A DNA stretch of 64,000 nt from Pseudomonas palleroniana (GTDB lineage: Bacteria; Pseudomonadota; Gammaproteobacteria; Pseudomonadales; Pseudomonadaceae). Positions within the stretch are counted from its first letter, which is position 1. Every line of letters begins with the position of its first letter. A program made the translations under genes and the position numbers. The stretch covers positions 1 to 64,000 of the forward strand of contig NZ_PYWX01000006.1 in the NCBI RefSeq assembly GCF_003031675.1. Reading direction: 5' to 3'. This document shows positions 8,522 to 15,343 of the stretch, in pieces. The notes under the pieces are model-generated. The model was not told the DNA's origin. It made no database searches and saw only the letters and a list, made by a program, of their open reading frames with translations.

Positions 8522-9271
8522 ATGCCTCAACTGACCAACCGCCGCGCCGTGATCACCGGCGCCGGCAGCGGTATCGGTGCCGCCATCGCCCGGGCCTACG
8601 CCGCTGAAGGTGCGCGCCTCTTGCTGGCCGACCGCAATGCCGCAAGCCTGGCCGAAACCGCGATCACCTGCCGCAACCTCGGCGCCGAGGTCGTCGAATG
8701 CCTGGCCGATGTCGGCTGCGTCGACGGTGCACAGGCCAGTGTCGACCGTTGCGTCGAGCATTATGGTGGCATCGATATTCTGGTGAACAACGCCGGCATG
8801 CTCACCCAGGCGCGCTGCGTCGACCTCACCCTTGAAATGTGGAACGACATGCTGCGCGTCGACCTCACCAGTGTGTTCGTCGCCAGCCAGCGTGCCTTGC
8901 CGCATATGCTCGCGCAGCGCTGGGGGCGGATTATCAACGTGGCCTCGCAACTGGGGATCAAGGGCGGCGCCGAATTGACCCATTACGCAGCGGCCAAGGC
9001 TGGGGTGATCGGCTTTACCAAGTCCCTCGCGCTGGAAGTGGCCAAGGACAATGTGCTGGTCAACGCCATCGCCCCCGGCCCGATCGAAACCCCCTTGGTG
9101 GGCGGTATCAGCGATACCTGGAAACGCGCCAAGGCCGCCGAGTTGCCTCTGGGGCGCTTCGGTTTGGCCGACGAGGTGGCACCCACCGCCGTGCTGCTCG
9201 CCAGCGAGCCGGGCGGCAACCTGTTCGTCGGCCAGACCCTGGGCCCGAACTCCGGCGACGTCATGCCATGA
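8522..9271 (+). CDS. SDR-family oxidoreductase (FabG-like)
   Basis: This 249-residue classical SDR has TGAGSGIG (12-19), NNAG, catalytic Ser142 and YAAAK with Tyr155/Lys159. It is only distantly similar to its neighbour, so it is not a recent duplicate. The C-terminus lacks the common DGG and instead reads GQTLGPNSGDVMP, also seen in some FabG-like catabolic SDRs. The ATG follows AGGAG (8511-8515). It lies 43 bases after the first SDR, in the same operon. Two SDRs in sequence suggest either two oxidation steps or a stereospecific oxidation/reduction pair. Confidence 0.87.
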   Translation: MPQLTNRRAVITGAGSGIGAAIARAYAAEGARLLLADRNAASLAETAITCRNLGAEVVECLADVGCVDGAQASVDRCVEHYGGIDILVNNAGMLTQARCVDLTLEMWNDMLRVDLTSVFVASQRALPHMLAQRWGRIINVASQLGIKGGAELTHYAAAKAGVIGFTKSLALEVAKDNVLVNAIAPGPIETPLVGGISDTWKRAKAAELPLGRFGLADEVAPTAVLLASEPGGNLFVGQTLGPNSGDVMP

Positions 9272-9284
9272 GCGGGGTGTAGCG

Positions 9285-9581
9285 ATGTGTGGGCTCTGCG
9301 GCTTGCTCGGCGAAGACCTGCACTGGAGCGATCCCCTGGGCGATGAACTGCCCCGGCGCCGTGAGCGCCTGCGCCGGATCGCCGCGATCAATCAGGTACT
9401 GGCGGTGTTTCGGCTCAAGGTCGAGGACTTCCAGGGCGCCTCTTACCTGCTGCTGGGCGCCACCGGCAAACAAGCCTTGGCCAGTGGCCTGGATGCATTG
9501 TGGCAGGCGGCTGAAGACATGCTCGGCCGACCGTTGGACCCGCTTGATCCACGCTTGCTGGAGTCTCTGGAGTCATTATGA
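9285..9581 (+). CDS. Small MCGLCG protein, function unknown
   Basis: This 98-residue protein begins MCGLCGLLGEDLHW, with Cys2 and Cys5, and then a charged helical body (PRRRERLRRIAAINQVL). The start resembles the MCGI/MCGL nucleophile end of class II glutamine amidotransferases, but the protein is far too short for that fold and the rest does not match. It ends with the ATGA overlap into the CobW-type gene (9578), so the two are translationally coupled. A metal-handling partner of the GTPase, with C-x2-C plus His13 as ligands, is a reasonable guess only. The start at 9285 was chosen because an upstream extension would lie inside the SDR gene. Confidence 0.7.
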   Translation: MCGLCGLLGEDLHWSDPLGDELPRRRERLRRIAAINQVLAVFRLKVEDFQGASYLLLGATGKQALASGLDALWQAAEDMLGRPLDPLDPRLLESLESL

Positions 9582-10552
9582 GTATCGCCCTCAACGTTAT
9601 CACCGGCTTCCTCGGCAGCGGCAAAACCACCTTGCTCAAGCGTCTGCTGCAGGGTGAAAGCCTGGGCGACACAGCGTTGCTGATCAATGAATTCGGCGAT
9701 GTCGGCATTGATCATCTGTTGGTGGAGGAGGTCGCGCCGGACACCGTGCTGCTGCCCAGTGGCTGCGTCTGTTGTTCGATTCGCGGCGAGTTGAAAGACG
9801 CCTTGCTCGGCCTGTGGCAACGCCGCGAGCGCGGTGAAATCCCCGCGTTCAAACGGGTGATCCTGGAAACCACCGGCCTGGCTGACCCGGCGCCGATCCT
9901 CGCCACGCTCAATAACGACGTGCAACTGCGCGGGCGTTTCCATATTGGCTTGGTGGTCACCCTGGTGGACGCCAGCCACGCCGCGCTGCAGGAGCGCTTG
10001 CACCCCGAATGGCTGGCCCAGGTCGCGGCGGCGGATCGGCTGCTGCTGAGCAAAACCGACGTGGCGGGCGACTGTGCTCCTTTGCGCAGGCATTTGCAGG
10101 CACTCAACGCCGGCACGCCGATCCTCGCGACCCAGGACATTCACAGCGGCGATCAATTGTTGCTCGGTGAGGGCTTGCGCAGCGTTGAGCCGGTTGTGGA
10201 GGTCAATCGCTGGCAGTTGCATCAAACCACCACCGCTTCCCACGGTGCAGCGCAGGTGTGTTGCCTGACGTTCGAGCAGCCGCTGGACTGGGTCGGTTTC
10301 GGGGTCTGGTTATCGATGCTGTTAAGATGCCATGGCGAACGAATCCTTCGCGTCAAAGGACTGCTCAACGTGAACGCAAGCTCGGCCCCTATCGTCATCC
10401 ATGGTGTGCAGCACTGCCTGCATGCACCGGTCCATTTGCCTGCGTGGCCGGGCAGCGATCGGCAATCGCGCCTGGTCTTTATCCTGCGTGGGCTCGACCC
10501 GGCGCGGTTGCGTCACTCCTTTGAGGTGTTTTCACGGCGGTTCGCGGCATGA
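9578..10552 (+). CDS. CobW/COG0523-family G3E GTPase (metallochaperone type)
   Basis: This 324-residue P-loop GTPase has Walker A GFLGSGKT (10-17), the metal-binding CxCC motif (Cys63, Cys65, Cys66 in SGCVCCSIRG), ETTGLADP after switch II, and SKTD as the NKxD-type base-recognition motif. A CobW C-terminal domain covers about 220-320. COG0523 proteins deliver Zn, Co or Fe to client enzymes or act in low-zinc stress. In this operon the likely client is the metal-dependent NodB-fold hydrolase encoded upstream. No Zur box precedes the operon, which argues for a dedicated chaperone and not a zinc-stress gene. It overlaps both neighbours by four bases. Confidence 0.88.
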   Translation: MSIALNVITGFLGSGKTTLLKRLLQGESLGDTALLINEFGDVGIDHLLVEEVAPDTVLLPSGCVCCSIRGELKDALLGLWQRRERGEIPAFKRVILETTGLADPAPILATLNNDVQLRGRFHIGLVVTLVDASHAALQERLHPEWLAQVAAADRLLLSKTDVAGDCAPLRRHLQALNAGTPILATQDIHSGDQLLLGEGLRSVEPVVEVNRWQLHQTTTASHGAAQVCCLTFEQPLDWVGFGVWLSMLLRCHGERILRVKGLLNVNASSAPIVIHGVQHCLHAPVHLPAWPGSDRQSRLVFILRGLDPARLRHSFEVFSRRFAA

Positions 10553-11721
10553 TCACCCTACGTGTCCTCGGCACTTCGGTGACGCTGCTCGAATGCTTGC
10601 GGGTGCGTGCCGAACAGGAGCTGGGCATTCGCCTGGTGTACCAGGTGCACGATGTCGAACAGGCCCAGCGCATCGCGGTGATGCAGCCCGACAGCTACGA
10701 CCTGTACGACCAGTGGTTCCACAACGTCGACTTCGTGTGGCCGGCGCGGGCGATCCAGCCCATCGACACCCGGCGGATTGCGCTGTGGCATGAGATCAAC
10801 GACCTGCCCAAACGCGGTCGTCTATCGGCCAATGACCGCCTGGGCAGTGGCAGCGTGCCGAGCGAGCGCCTGTTCGTGCAGCACGACGGCAGCCTTGGCA
10901 GCACGGTGACCGAGCGCATCAGCATGTTGCCGCTGACCCATAACGCCGACAGTTTCGCCTACCGCCCCGAACGCTTGCCCGAGGGTTTCAGCCACGGCAA
11001 TGAAAGCTGGGGCTGGCTGCTCGACCCGGCGTGGCGTGCGCGCACCGCGCTGCAAAGCGATGCCGCCATCGGAGCCCTCGACGCGGCGCTGGCGGTGCAG
11101 GGCGCAGGGCTGGCGCAGTTCAAGGACATCGGCAACATGAGCATCGAAGAGATCGATGTGCTCGCCGATATCCTGGTGCGCAAGCAGAAGGAGGGGCATT
11201 TCGCCGCATTCTGGTCGGATGATGAAGAGGCGGCACAACTGATGCTCAGCCCGAGTATCGATATCCAGAGCCTGTGGTCGCCGACCTTGATGCGCCTGCA
11301 CCGTGCCGGCGTGAAGTACCGCCTGGCCGTGCCCCGCGAAGGCTATCGCGCCTGGTTCGGCGGCTTGTCGCTGTCCCGTCATGCGCGGGGCCCGGTGTTG
11401 GATGCGGCCTATGCCTACCTCAATTGGTGGCTGTCCGGCTGGCCCGGGGCGGTGATGGCTCGACAGGGCTACTACATCGGTAACCCGGCGCGCAGCCGTG
11501 ATCATTTGACCTGCGCCGAATGGGATTACTGGTATGCCGGCAAGCCTGCGCGGGAAGAATTGCCGGGCAGCGATGGCTTGCCCCTGATCGATGTGGGCGA
11601 GGTGCGCGATGGCGGTTCTTATGAACAGCGCATGGGGCATGTCGCGGTGTGGAATTCGGTGATGGATGAGCACAACTACCTGGTGCGCCGCTGGGGGGAC
11701 TTCATGCGCGCACGGGAGTAA
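10549..11721 (+). CDS. ABC-type solute-binding-protein homologue lacking a signal peptide
   Basis: This 390-residue protein resembles PotD/AfuA-like periplasmic binding proteins (YDLYDQWFHN near 50, LPLTHNADSFAYRP near 125-138, AYLNWWLSGW near 287-296). The N-terminus MITLRVLGTSVTLLECLRV enters the first beta strand directly; no signal peptide, lipobox or twin-arginine motif is present, and the gene starts inside the CobW-type gene (ATGA overlap), which fixes the start. No ABC permease or ATPase gene is in the operon. It may act as a cytosolic binding or sensing protein. It ends 10 bases before the convergent mevalonate genes. Confidence 0.75.
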   Translation: MITLRVLGTSVTLLECLRVRAEQELGIRLVYQVHDVEQAQRIAVMQPDSYDLYDQWFHNVDFVWPARAIQPIDTRRIALWHEINDLPKRGRLSANDRLGSGSVPSERLFVQHDGSLGSTVTERISMLPLTHNADSFAYRPERLPEGFSHGNESWGWLLDPAWRARTALQSDAAIGALDAALAVQGAGLAQFKDIGNMSIEEIDVLADILVRKQKEGHFAAFWSDDEEAAQLMLSPSIDIQSLWSPTLMRLHRAGVKYRLAVPREGYRAWFGGLSLSRHARGPVLDAAYAYLNWWLSGWPGAVMARQGYYIGNPARSRDHLTCAEWDYWYAGKPAREELPGSDGLPLIDVGEVRDGGSYEQRMGHVAVWNSVMDEHNYLVRRWGDFMRARE

Positions 11722-11731
11722 GGTCGGGCAT

Positions 11732-12733
11732 TCAAAACAAATGCTGGTCCAGGCGTGTCGGGCCATCACCGGCGCCGTCGATGATCCATTCCTGAACCGC
11801 CGCCGATCCTTTTAGCTCAGCCAGTACTGCTTCGCTCTCAGTGGCTTCACAAAGGATGTGCACGTTAGGCCCGGCATCCATCGTCGCGCAGACCTTGAGG
11901 CCGTCATGCCGCAGTTTGCGAACGTGGGCAAGTACCTGCAACGTGGCGGGCAACCAATAGAAAATGGGCGGTAGCGAGGTCATGGCGATAATATGCAACT
12001 CAATGGCTTCCTGCTCAACGGTCTCGGCCAGTGTGTTGAAGTCCCGTTGCTCAATGGCGCGGCGAACCCGCAACAGGCGGTCGGGTAACAAACCCAGGCG
12101 CGTGTTGAAAAAAGGGCTGCTGGCGGCACGACGATGCCCTTCAAGGGAACTGACGGGCTTGGGCGTACTGTCTACCACCGCAATCAAATCCGCCAGCGGC
12201 CAATGGGCGGCTGTGGCAATGCGTTGGGCTGGGCTGTCGAGGTCGGTGGCGTTTGCGGGCCACAGTACATACCCACCGGGTATTGAACGTGCGGCCGAGC
12301 CTGAGCCGGACATTCGGGCAAGCAGGCTGAGGTCTGCTGCTGGCGTTTTCCCGGTGCATAACTGGGCGAATGCCAGCGCCACGGCGGCGAAGCCGGATGC
12401 CGAGGACGCAATCCCTGCACCGGTCGGGAAGTTATTGCTGGTCGCTATGCGCAAAGGCACGTGATAGTTGAGATGCCGGCGCAGGCGCGCCAGATGATTT
12501 TCAATACCTCGCCGCATGTCCCCTTCGGCCGGAATGAGTGGACCGCTGGCCGGCTTCCAGAGAATTTGATCAGCCCGTGCGCCGGGTATTGGTTCAACCG
12601 TGCAGTGACTGACGCAGTACTTGAGTGTCATTGAGAGGGACGGGGCGCAGGGAAGCGTCAGTTGGCTGTTGCTCATCCCCCAGTATTTGACCAGTGCGAT
12701 ATTGCTGGGCGCGGCAATGCTGATTTTGTCCAT
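11732..12733 (-). CDS. mvaD: Diphosphomevalonate decarboxylase
   Basis: This 333-residue GHMP-superfamily enzyme converts mevalonate 5-diphosphate to isopentenyl diphosphate with ATP. Diagnostic residues are all present: SNIALVKYWG (10-19; Asn11, Lys16), GIASSASGF (Ser111), SGSGSAARS (Arg149) and TMDAGPNV with catalytic Asp286. The family is normally 310-400 residues, so the length is complete. Its ATG shares one base with the mevalonate kinase stop (TAATG), showing tight coupling. The Asp and Arg favour a true decarboxylase over the related mevalonate-3-kinases. The pathway is foreign to most pseudomonads, which make isoprenoids by the MEP route. Confidence 0.9.
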   Translation of the reverse strand: MDKISIAAPSNIALVKYWGMSNSQLTLPCAPSLSMTLKYCVSHCTVEPIPGARADQILWKPASGPLIPAEGDMRRGIENHLARLRRHLNYHVPLRIATSNNFPTGAGIASSASGFAAVALAFAQLCTGKTPAADLSLLARMSGSGSAARSIPGGYVLWPANATDLDSPAQRIATAAHWPLADLIAVVDSTPKPVSSLEGHRRAASSPFFNTRLGLLPDRLLRVRRAIEQRDFNTLAETVEQEAIELHIIAMTSLPPIFYWLPATLQVLAHVRKLRHDGLKVCATMDAGPNVHILCEATESEAVLAELKGSAAVQEWIIDGAGDGPTRLDQHLF

Positions 12734-13788
12734 TACACAGTTACCTGCAGTCCGGGGGCGGCCAGGATGGCGTCGATTCGACGGTAAGCAGCCAATTCAT
12801 CAATGAGCGCGGTGGGGGGAAACACCAGCAGGCAACCCGCACCTTCGCCCGACAAGGTCCCGGCGCCACACAGTTTGGCGGCGCCCCCAGCGCGTTCCAC
12901 GGCCCGTACTGTCTGACAGATGCTCTCGGGAACCACGCCCAAGCGCTCAAGAGCCTGTTGATAATCACGGATCAGCCGCAGCAACTGGCCATGATCGGCC
13001 CTAGGTGTACGTAGCAATTGAATGAACTGCGCAAGGGTTCGACGCATAGCCTCTAGCAGGGGATTATTGCGCCCGGTCAGTTTGTCCCAGGTGCCGGCGA
13101 TCACTTCGCCCGTGCTCTCTCGGGCACTGCCGGTGTGGTAGAGCTGAGCGCCCGCCAAGTGAAGCGCAGCGGTGCCGGCGGGCAACGGGATGACGCAGGG
13201 CTCGCCGCGATTACCGGGCCGCATCTCAATGATCGAACCGAGCAGTGCGGTCGTGTGGTCAATGCCCGACGGTTGGCCGTGTTGGTAACGTTCGATAGTC
13301 ATCGCCAGGGTTTGCAGGTCTGACACTGTGGTGCGGCGTTTATAGAGACTGGCCAGCGCCGCCGGGATGCATACCGCCAGCGCGGCGGAACTGCCGAATC
13401 CGGCATTGATGGGCAGCTCCGAACGCAAGGTCAGGTCCAGTCCTCGACAACCCTTTTGTGTGAAGCTGGCCAGACTTTCTCCCAAGGCGCACTTGAGCAG
13501 GTGATCGGCATCGTTGCCCCGGACTTGGGCAAAGTGTTGCTGCTGCGGGGCCTGTCGGTATCGCGCCCAGGCCTCGCGCACTTGCTGGGTATAACGTAGC
13601 AGTGCTTCACGATGGTAGTCGCCACTAAGTCCCAAGGCGGGTGAGTTGACGTGGATTTGCTGGTCTTGTCGCAGGTGCACCCTAGCACAGCAATGCAGCC
13701 CGACGGCCATAGCCAGCGCAGGGCAGCCGTGCAACACGGCATGTTCGCCCATCAGGATGACTTTGCCTGGCGCACATGCCTGGACCAT
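12733..13788 (-). CDS. Mevalonate kinase
   Basis: This 351-residue GHMP kinase phosphorylates mevalonate. It has the substrate motif APGKVILMGEHAVLHG (6-21), the glycine loop INAGFGSSAAL (127-137), Glu166 and the GQPSGIDH segment with catalytic Asp177, and the third motif KLCGAGTLSGEGAGC. GEHAVLHG is diagnostic for mevalonate kinase over phosphomevalonate or galactose kinases. The ATG at 13788 lies four bases after the HMG-CoA reductase stop; an upstream extension to 13962 reads through that gene and carries no GHMP sequence. No phosphomevalonate kinase is encoded here, so either this enzyme does both steps or the second kinase is elsewhere. Confidence 0.9.
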   Translation of the reverse strand: MVQACAPGKVILMGEHAVLHGCPALAMAVGLHCCARVHLRQDQQIHVNSPALGLSGDYHREALLRYTQQVREAWARYRQAPQQQHFAQVRGNDADHLLKCALGESLASFTQKGCRGLDLTLRSELPINAGFGSSAALAVCIPAALASLYKRRTTVSDLQTLAMTIERYQHGQPSGIDHTTALLGSIIEMRPGNRGEPCVIPLPAGTAALHLAGAQLYHTGSARESTGEVIAGTWDKLTGRNNPLLEAMRRTLAQFIQLLRTPRADHGQLLRLIRDYQQALERLGVVPESICQTVRAVERAGGAAKLCGAGTLSGEGAGCLLVFPPTALIDELAAYRRIDAILAAPGLQVTV

Positions 13789-13792
13789 GACT

Positions 13793-15019
13793 TCAACGCC
13801 CCAACTGCTGGTGTGCATCGGCCAGATGGTGCCCGGCCAGGGCGGCGATGATCGACAGTTCGGCTGCCAAAACCGCAGCACCGATGATTTCCGCCAGGCG
13901 CAAGCAGTCTTCCCCGGGTTCTCGGCGGCCCGCAACGATACCCAGCAAGGCCAACGCCTCACGCTGGGTGCTCAGGCCGGTACCGCCGCCGACGGTGCCC
14001 AGGGGCACGTCGCGCAATAGGACGCTGGCATACAGGGCACCCTTGTCACGGGCTTCGAGGCAGGTCACACCTCCAGCACTTTCGGCGATGTGCCCCAGGT
14101 CCTGTCCCGTGGCGATGAACAAGGCGGCCAATACATTGGCATGATGCGCGTTGAAGCCGTGGGCCCCCGCCATGATTGAACCCAGCAGGTTCTTGCGGTA
14201 CTGCACCTCCACCATCGCATCGGGTTCTGTTTTCAATATGTGCTGCACAATGTCGGCGCTCAAATGTGCCTCGGCGTGGATGTCTTTGCCTCGTCCGAGC
14301 ACAAAGTTGACCGCAGAGGGCTTTTTGTCTGTGCAGTAATTGCCGGAGACGCTGACGCAGCACACGCCTGTTGAGGGAACGATGAGGTGTTCAATGGCGT
14401 GGGCGCAGGCCAGGGTGGCCATGTTCATGCCCATGGCGTCGGCGCAATGGAAGCAGAAACGCAGGTAAACCGAAGTACCCACCACGGCGGACGTGATATC
14501 CAGCAATTTGAGGTAGCGGCTGCCCTGTTCGCAGTACTGTGCGATGTCCTCGAAGTGCTCACTGACCCAGGCGAGGAAGTACTCGGTCTGCTCGATGCCG
14601 GTGGTGCGAAACACTGGGGCGCGGCTGATTCCCATGTCGCGCACCCGCACTATGGCGCCACCGGCGGCGTGCAGGGCGCTGCAGCCGCGGTTGATGCTGG
14701 CGATCAACGCGCCCTCGGTGGTGGCCAATGGCAAGAACACCCGCTCTTGAGGTTTGACGTGTTGCCCCTGAATCAGAAGTGGGCCTGCGATCCCTACCGG
14801 TACCTGGATAGCACCAATCAGATTCTCGCATTTGGCCGGGCGTGGATCGAAGCTGAAGTCGCCGATGCTGGACAGCGAGGTATGCGTGATCCTCTCCAGG
14901 GCCAATCGGCGAATCGTTGCCGCCTGTTTTGGCGATACGCTTGCGGGTAGCTGATGCATGTTGAGGGTGCCTTGGATCAGAGCCTCGACCCATTCTTCTA
15001 TTGAACGGACGGCAACCAT
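13793..15019 (-). CDS. Hydroxymethylglutaryl-CoA reductase, class I type
   Basis: This 408-residue enzyme reduces HMG-CoA to mevalonate, normally with NADPH. Motifs are ENLIGAIQVPVGIAGPLL, TTEGALIASINRGC (catalytic Glu102), DAMGMNM, SGNYCTDKKPSA (Lys232), GQD (Asp307), GTVGGGTGLS and a C-terminal HLADAH (His403 by alignment). The CTDKK and GTVGGGT forms are those of the eukaryotic/archaeal class I, not the class II enzyme of P. mevalonii, which degrades mevalonate. The ATG at 15019 has a GAGGAG site seven bases upstream; the longer 15070 start has none. First gene of a three-gene operon. Biosynthetic direction is likely, although no HMG-CoA synthase is in the window. Confidence 0.9.
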   Translation of the reverse strand: MVAVRSIEEWVEALIQGTLNMHQLPASVSPKQAATIRRLALERITHTSLSSIGDFSFDPRPAKCENLIGAIQVPVGIAGPLLIQGQHVKPQERVFLPLATTEGALIASINRGCSALHAAGGAIVRVRDMGISRAPVFRTTGIEQTEYFLAWVSEHFEDIAQYCEQGSRYLKLLDITSAVVGTSVYLRFCFHCADAMGMNMATLACAHAIEHLIVPSTGVCCVSVSGNYCTDKKPSAVNFVLGRGKDIHAEAHLSADIVQHILKTEPDAMVEVQYRKNLLGSIMAGAHGFNAHHANVLAALFIATGQDLGHIAESAGGVTCLEARDKGALYASVLLRDVPLGTVGGGTGLSTQREALALLGIVAGRREPGEDCLRLAEIIGAAVLAAELSIIAALAGHHLADAHQQLGR

Positions 15020-15153
15020 GGCGTGACTCCTCTGTGCTGTCAGCGCCGGCTGACGATGCAGATTTGGCAATCGAATAGAAAAAGTTTTTCACACTGTCAG
15101 CCGGTGCCGCTACTGTCAGACTTCACAGGTAGATCCTCGCTTATGAGTGGTTT

Positions 15154-15169
15154 CGTCAATTATATGACG
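15154..15169 (-). promoter_or_regulatory. Candidate -10 box and operator for the mevalonate operon
   Basis: On the - strand, TATAAT (15164-15159) is flanked exactly by CGTCA and TGACG (whole palindrome CGTCATATAATTGACG). The upstream -35 position reads TAAAGG, a poor match, so an activator may be needed; the palindrome could equally bind a repressor. The leader to the reductase ATG would be about 135 bases. Confidence 0.4.
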
Positions 15170-15230
15170 CGATAGATCCTGCCTTTATTGGGTGTACTTA
15201 TCCCAGGTCCCAGCTAATCTGCTAAAACAC

Positions 15231-15258
15231 AACATCCAATCAAAATGGATGTTTTTTT
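15231..15258 (+). terminator. Rho-independent terminator-like hairpin with T-run
   Basis: AACATCCA (15231-15238) pairs with TGGATGTT (15246-15253) across a seven-base loop and is followed by a run of Ts. It faces rightward, but no + strand gene precedes it. It may end a short RNA starting between 15080 and 15200, or act as a leader attenuator for the EAL gene that starts 86 bases later. Confidence 0.5.
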
Positions 15259-15343
15259 GACGCCAGATCAGCAGTCGCCAGGGAGGCGCATGACACAGGG
15301 ACGGCTTGGTAGAGAGCGGCGAATACTGCCCGAGGGCACTGCG

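Larger units (their letters stand above)
15020..15343. other. Divergent intergenic region, mevalonate operon / EAL gene
   Basis: This 324-base gap has no convincing gene. It is AT-richer than its flanks between about 15100 and 15260. It holds a perfect TATAAT on the - strand framed by an inverted repeat, and a + strand terminator-like hairpin, both listed. The last 85 bases lead into the EAL gene, with GAGG eight bases before its ATG. Confidence 0.6.

Noticed and set aside
12733..15019. Reading the reductase as a class II, mevalonate-degrading enzyme like that of P. mevalonii
   Set aside because: The CTDKK, DAMGMNM and GTVGGGT motifs are class I, and the reductase is coupled to a kinase and decarboxylase that use mevalonate forward.
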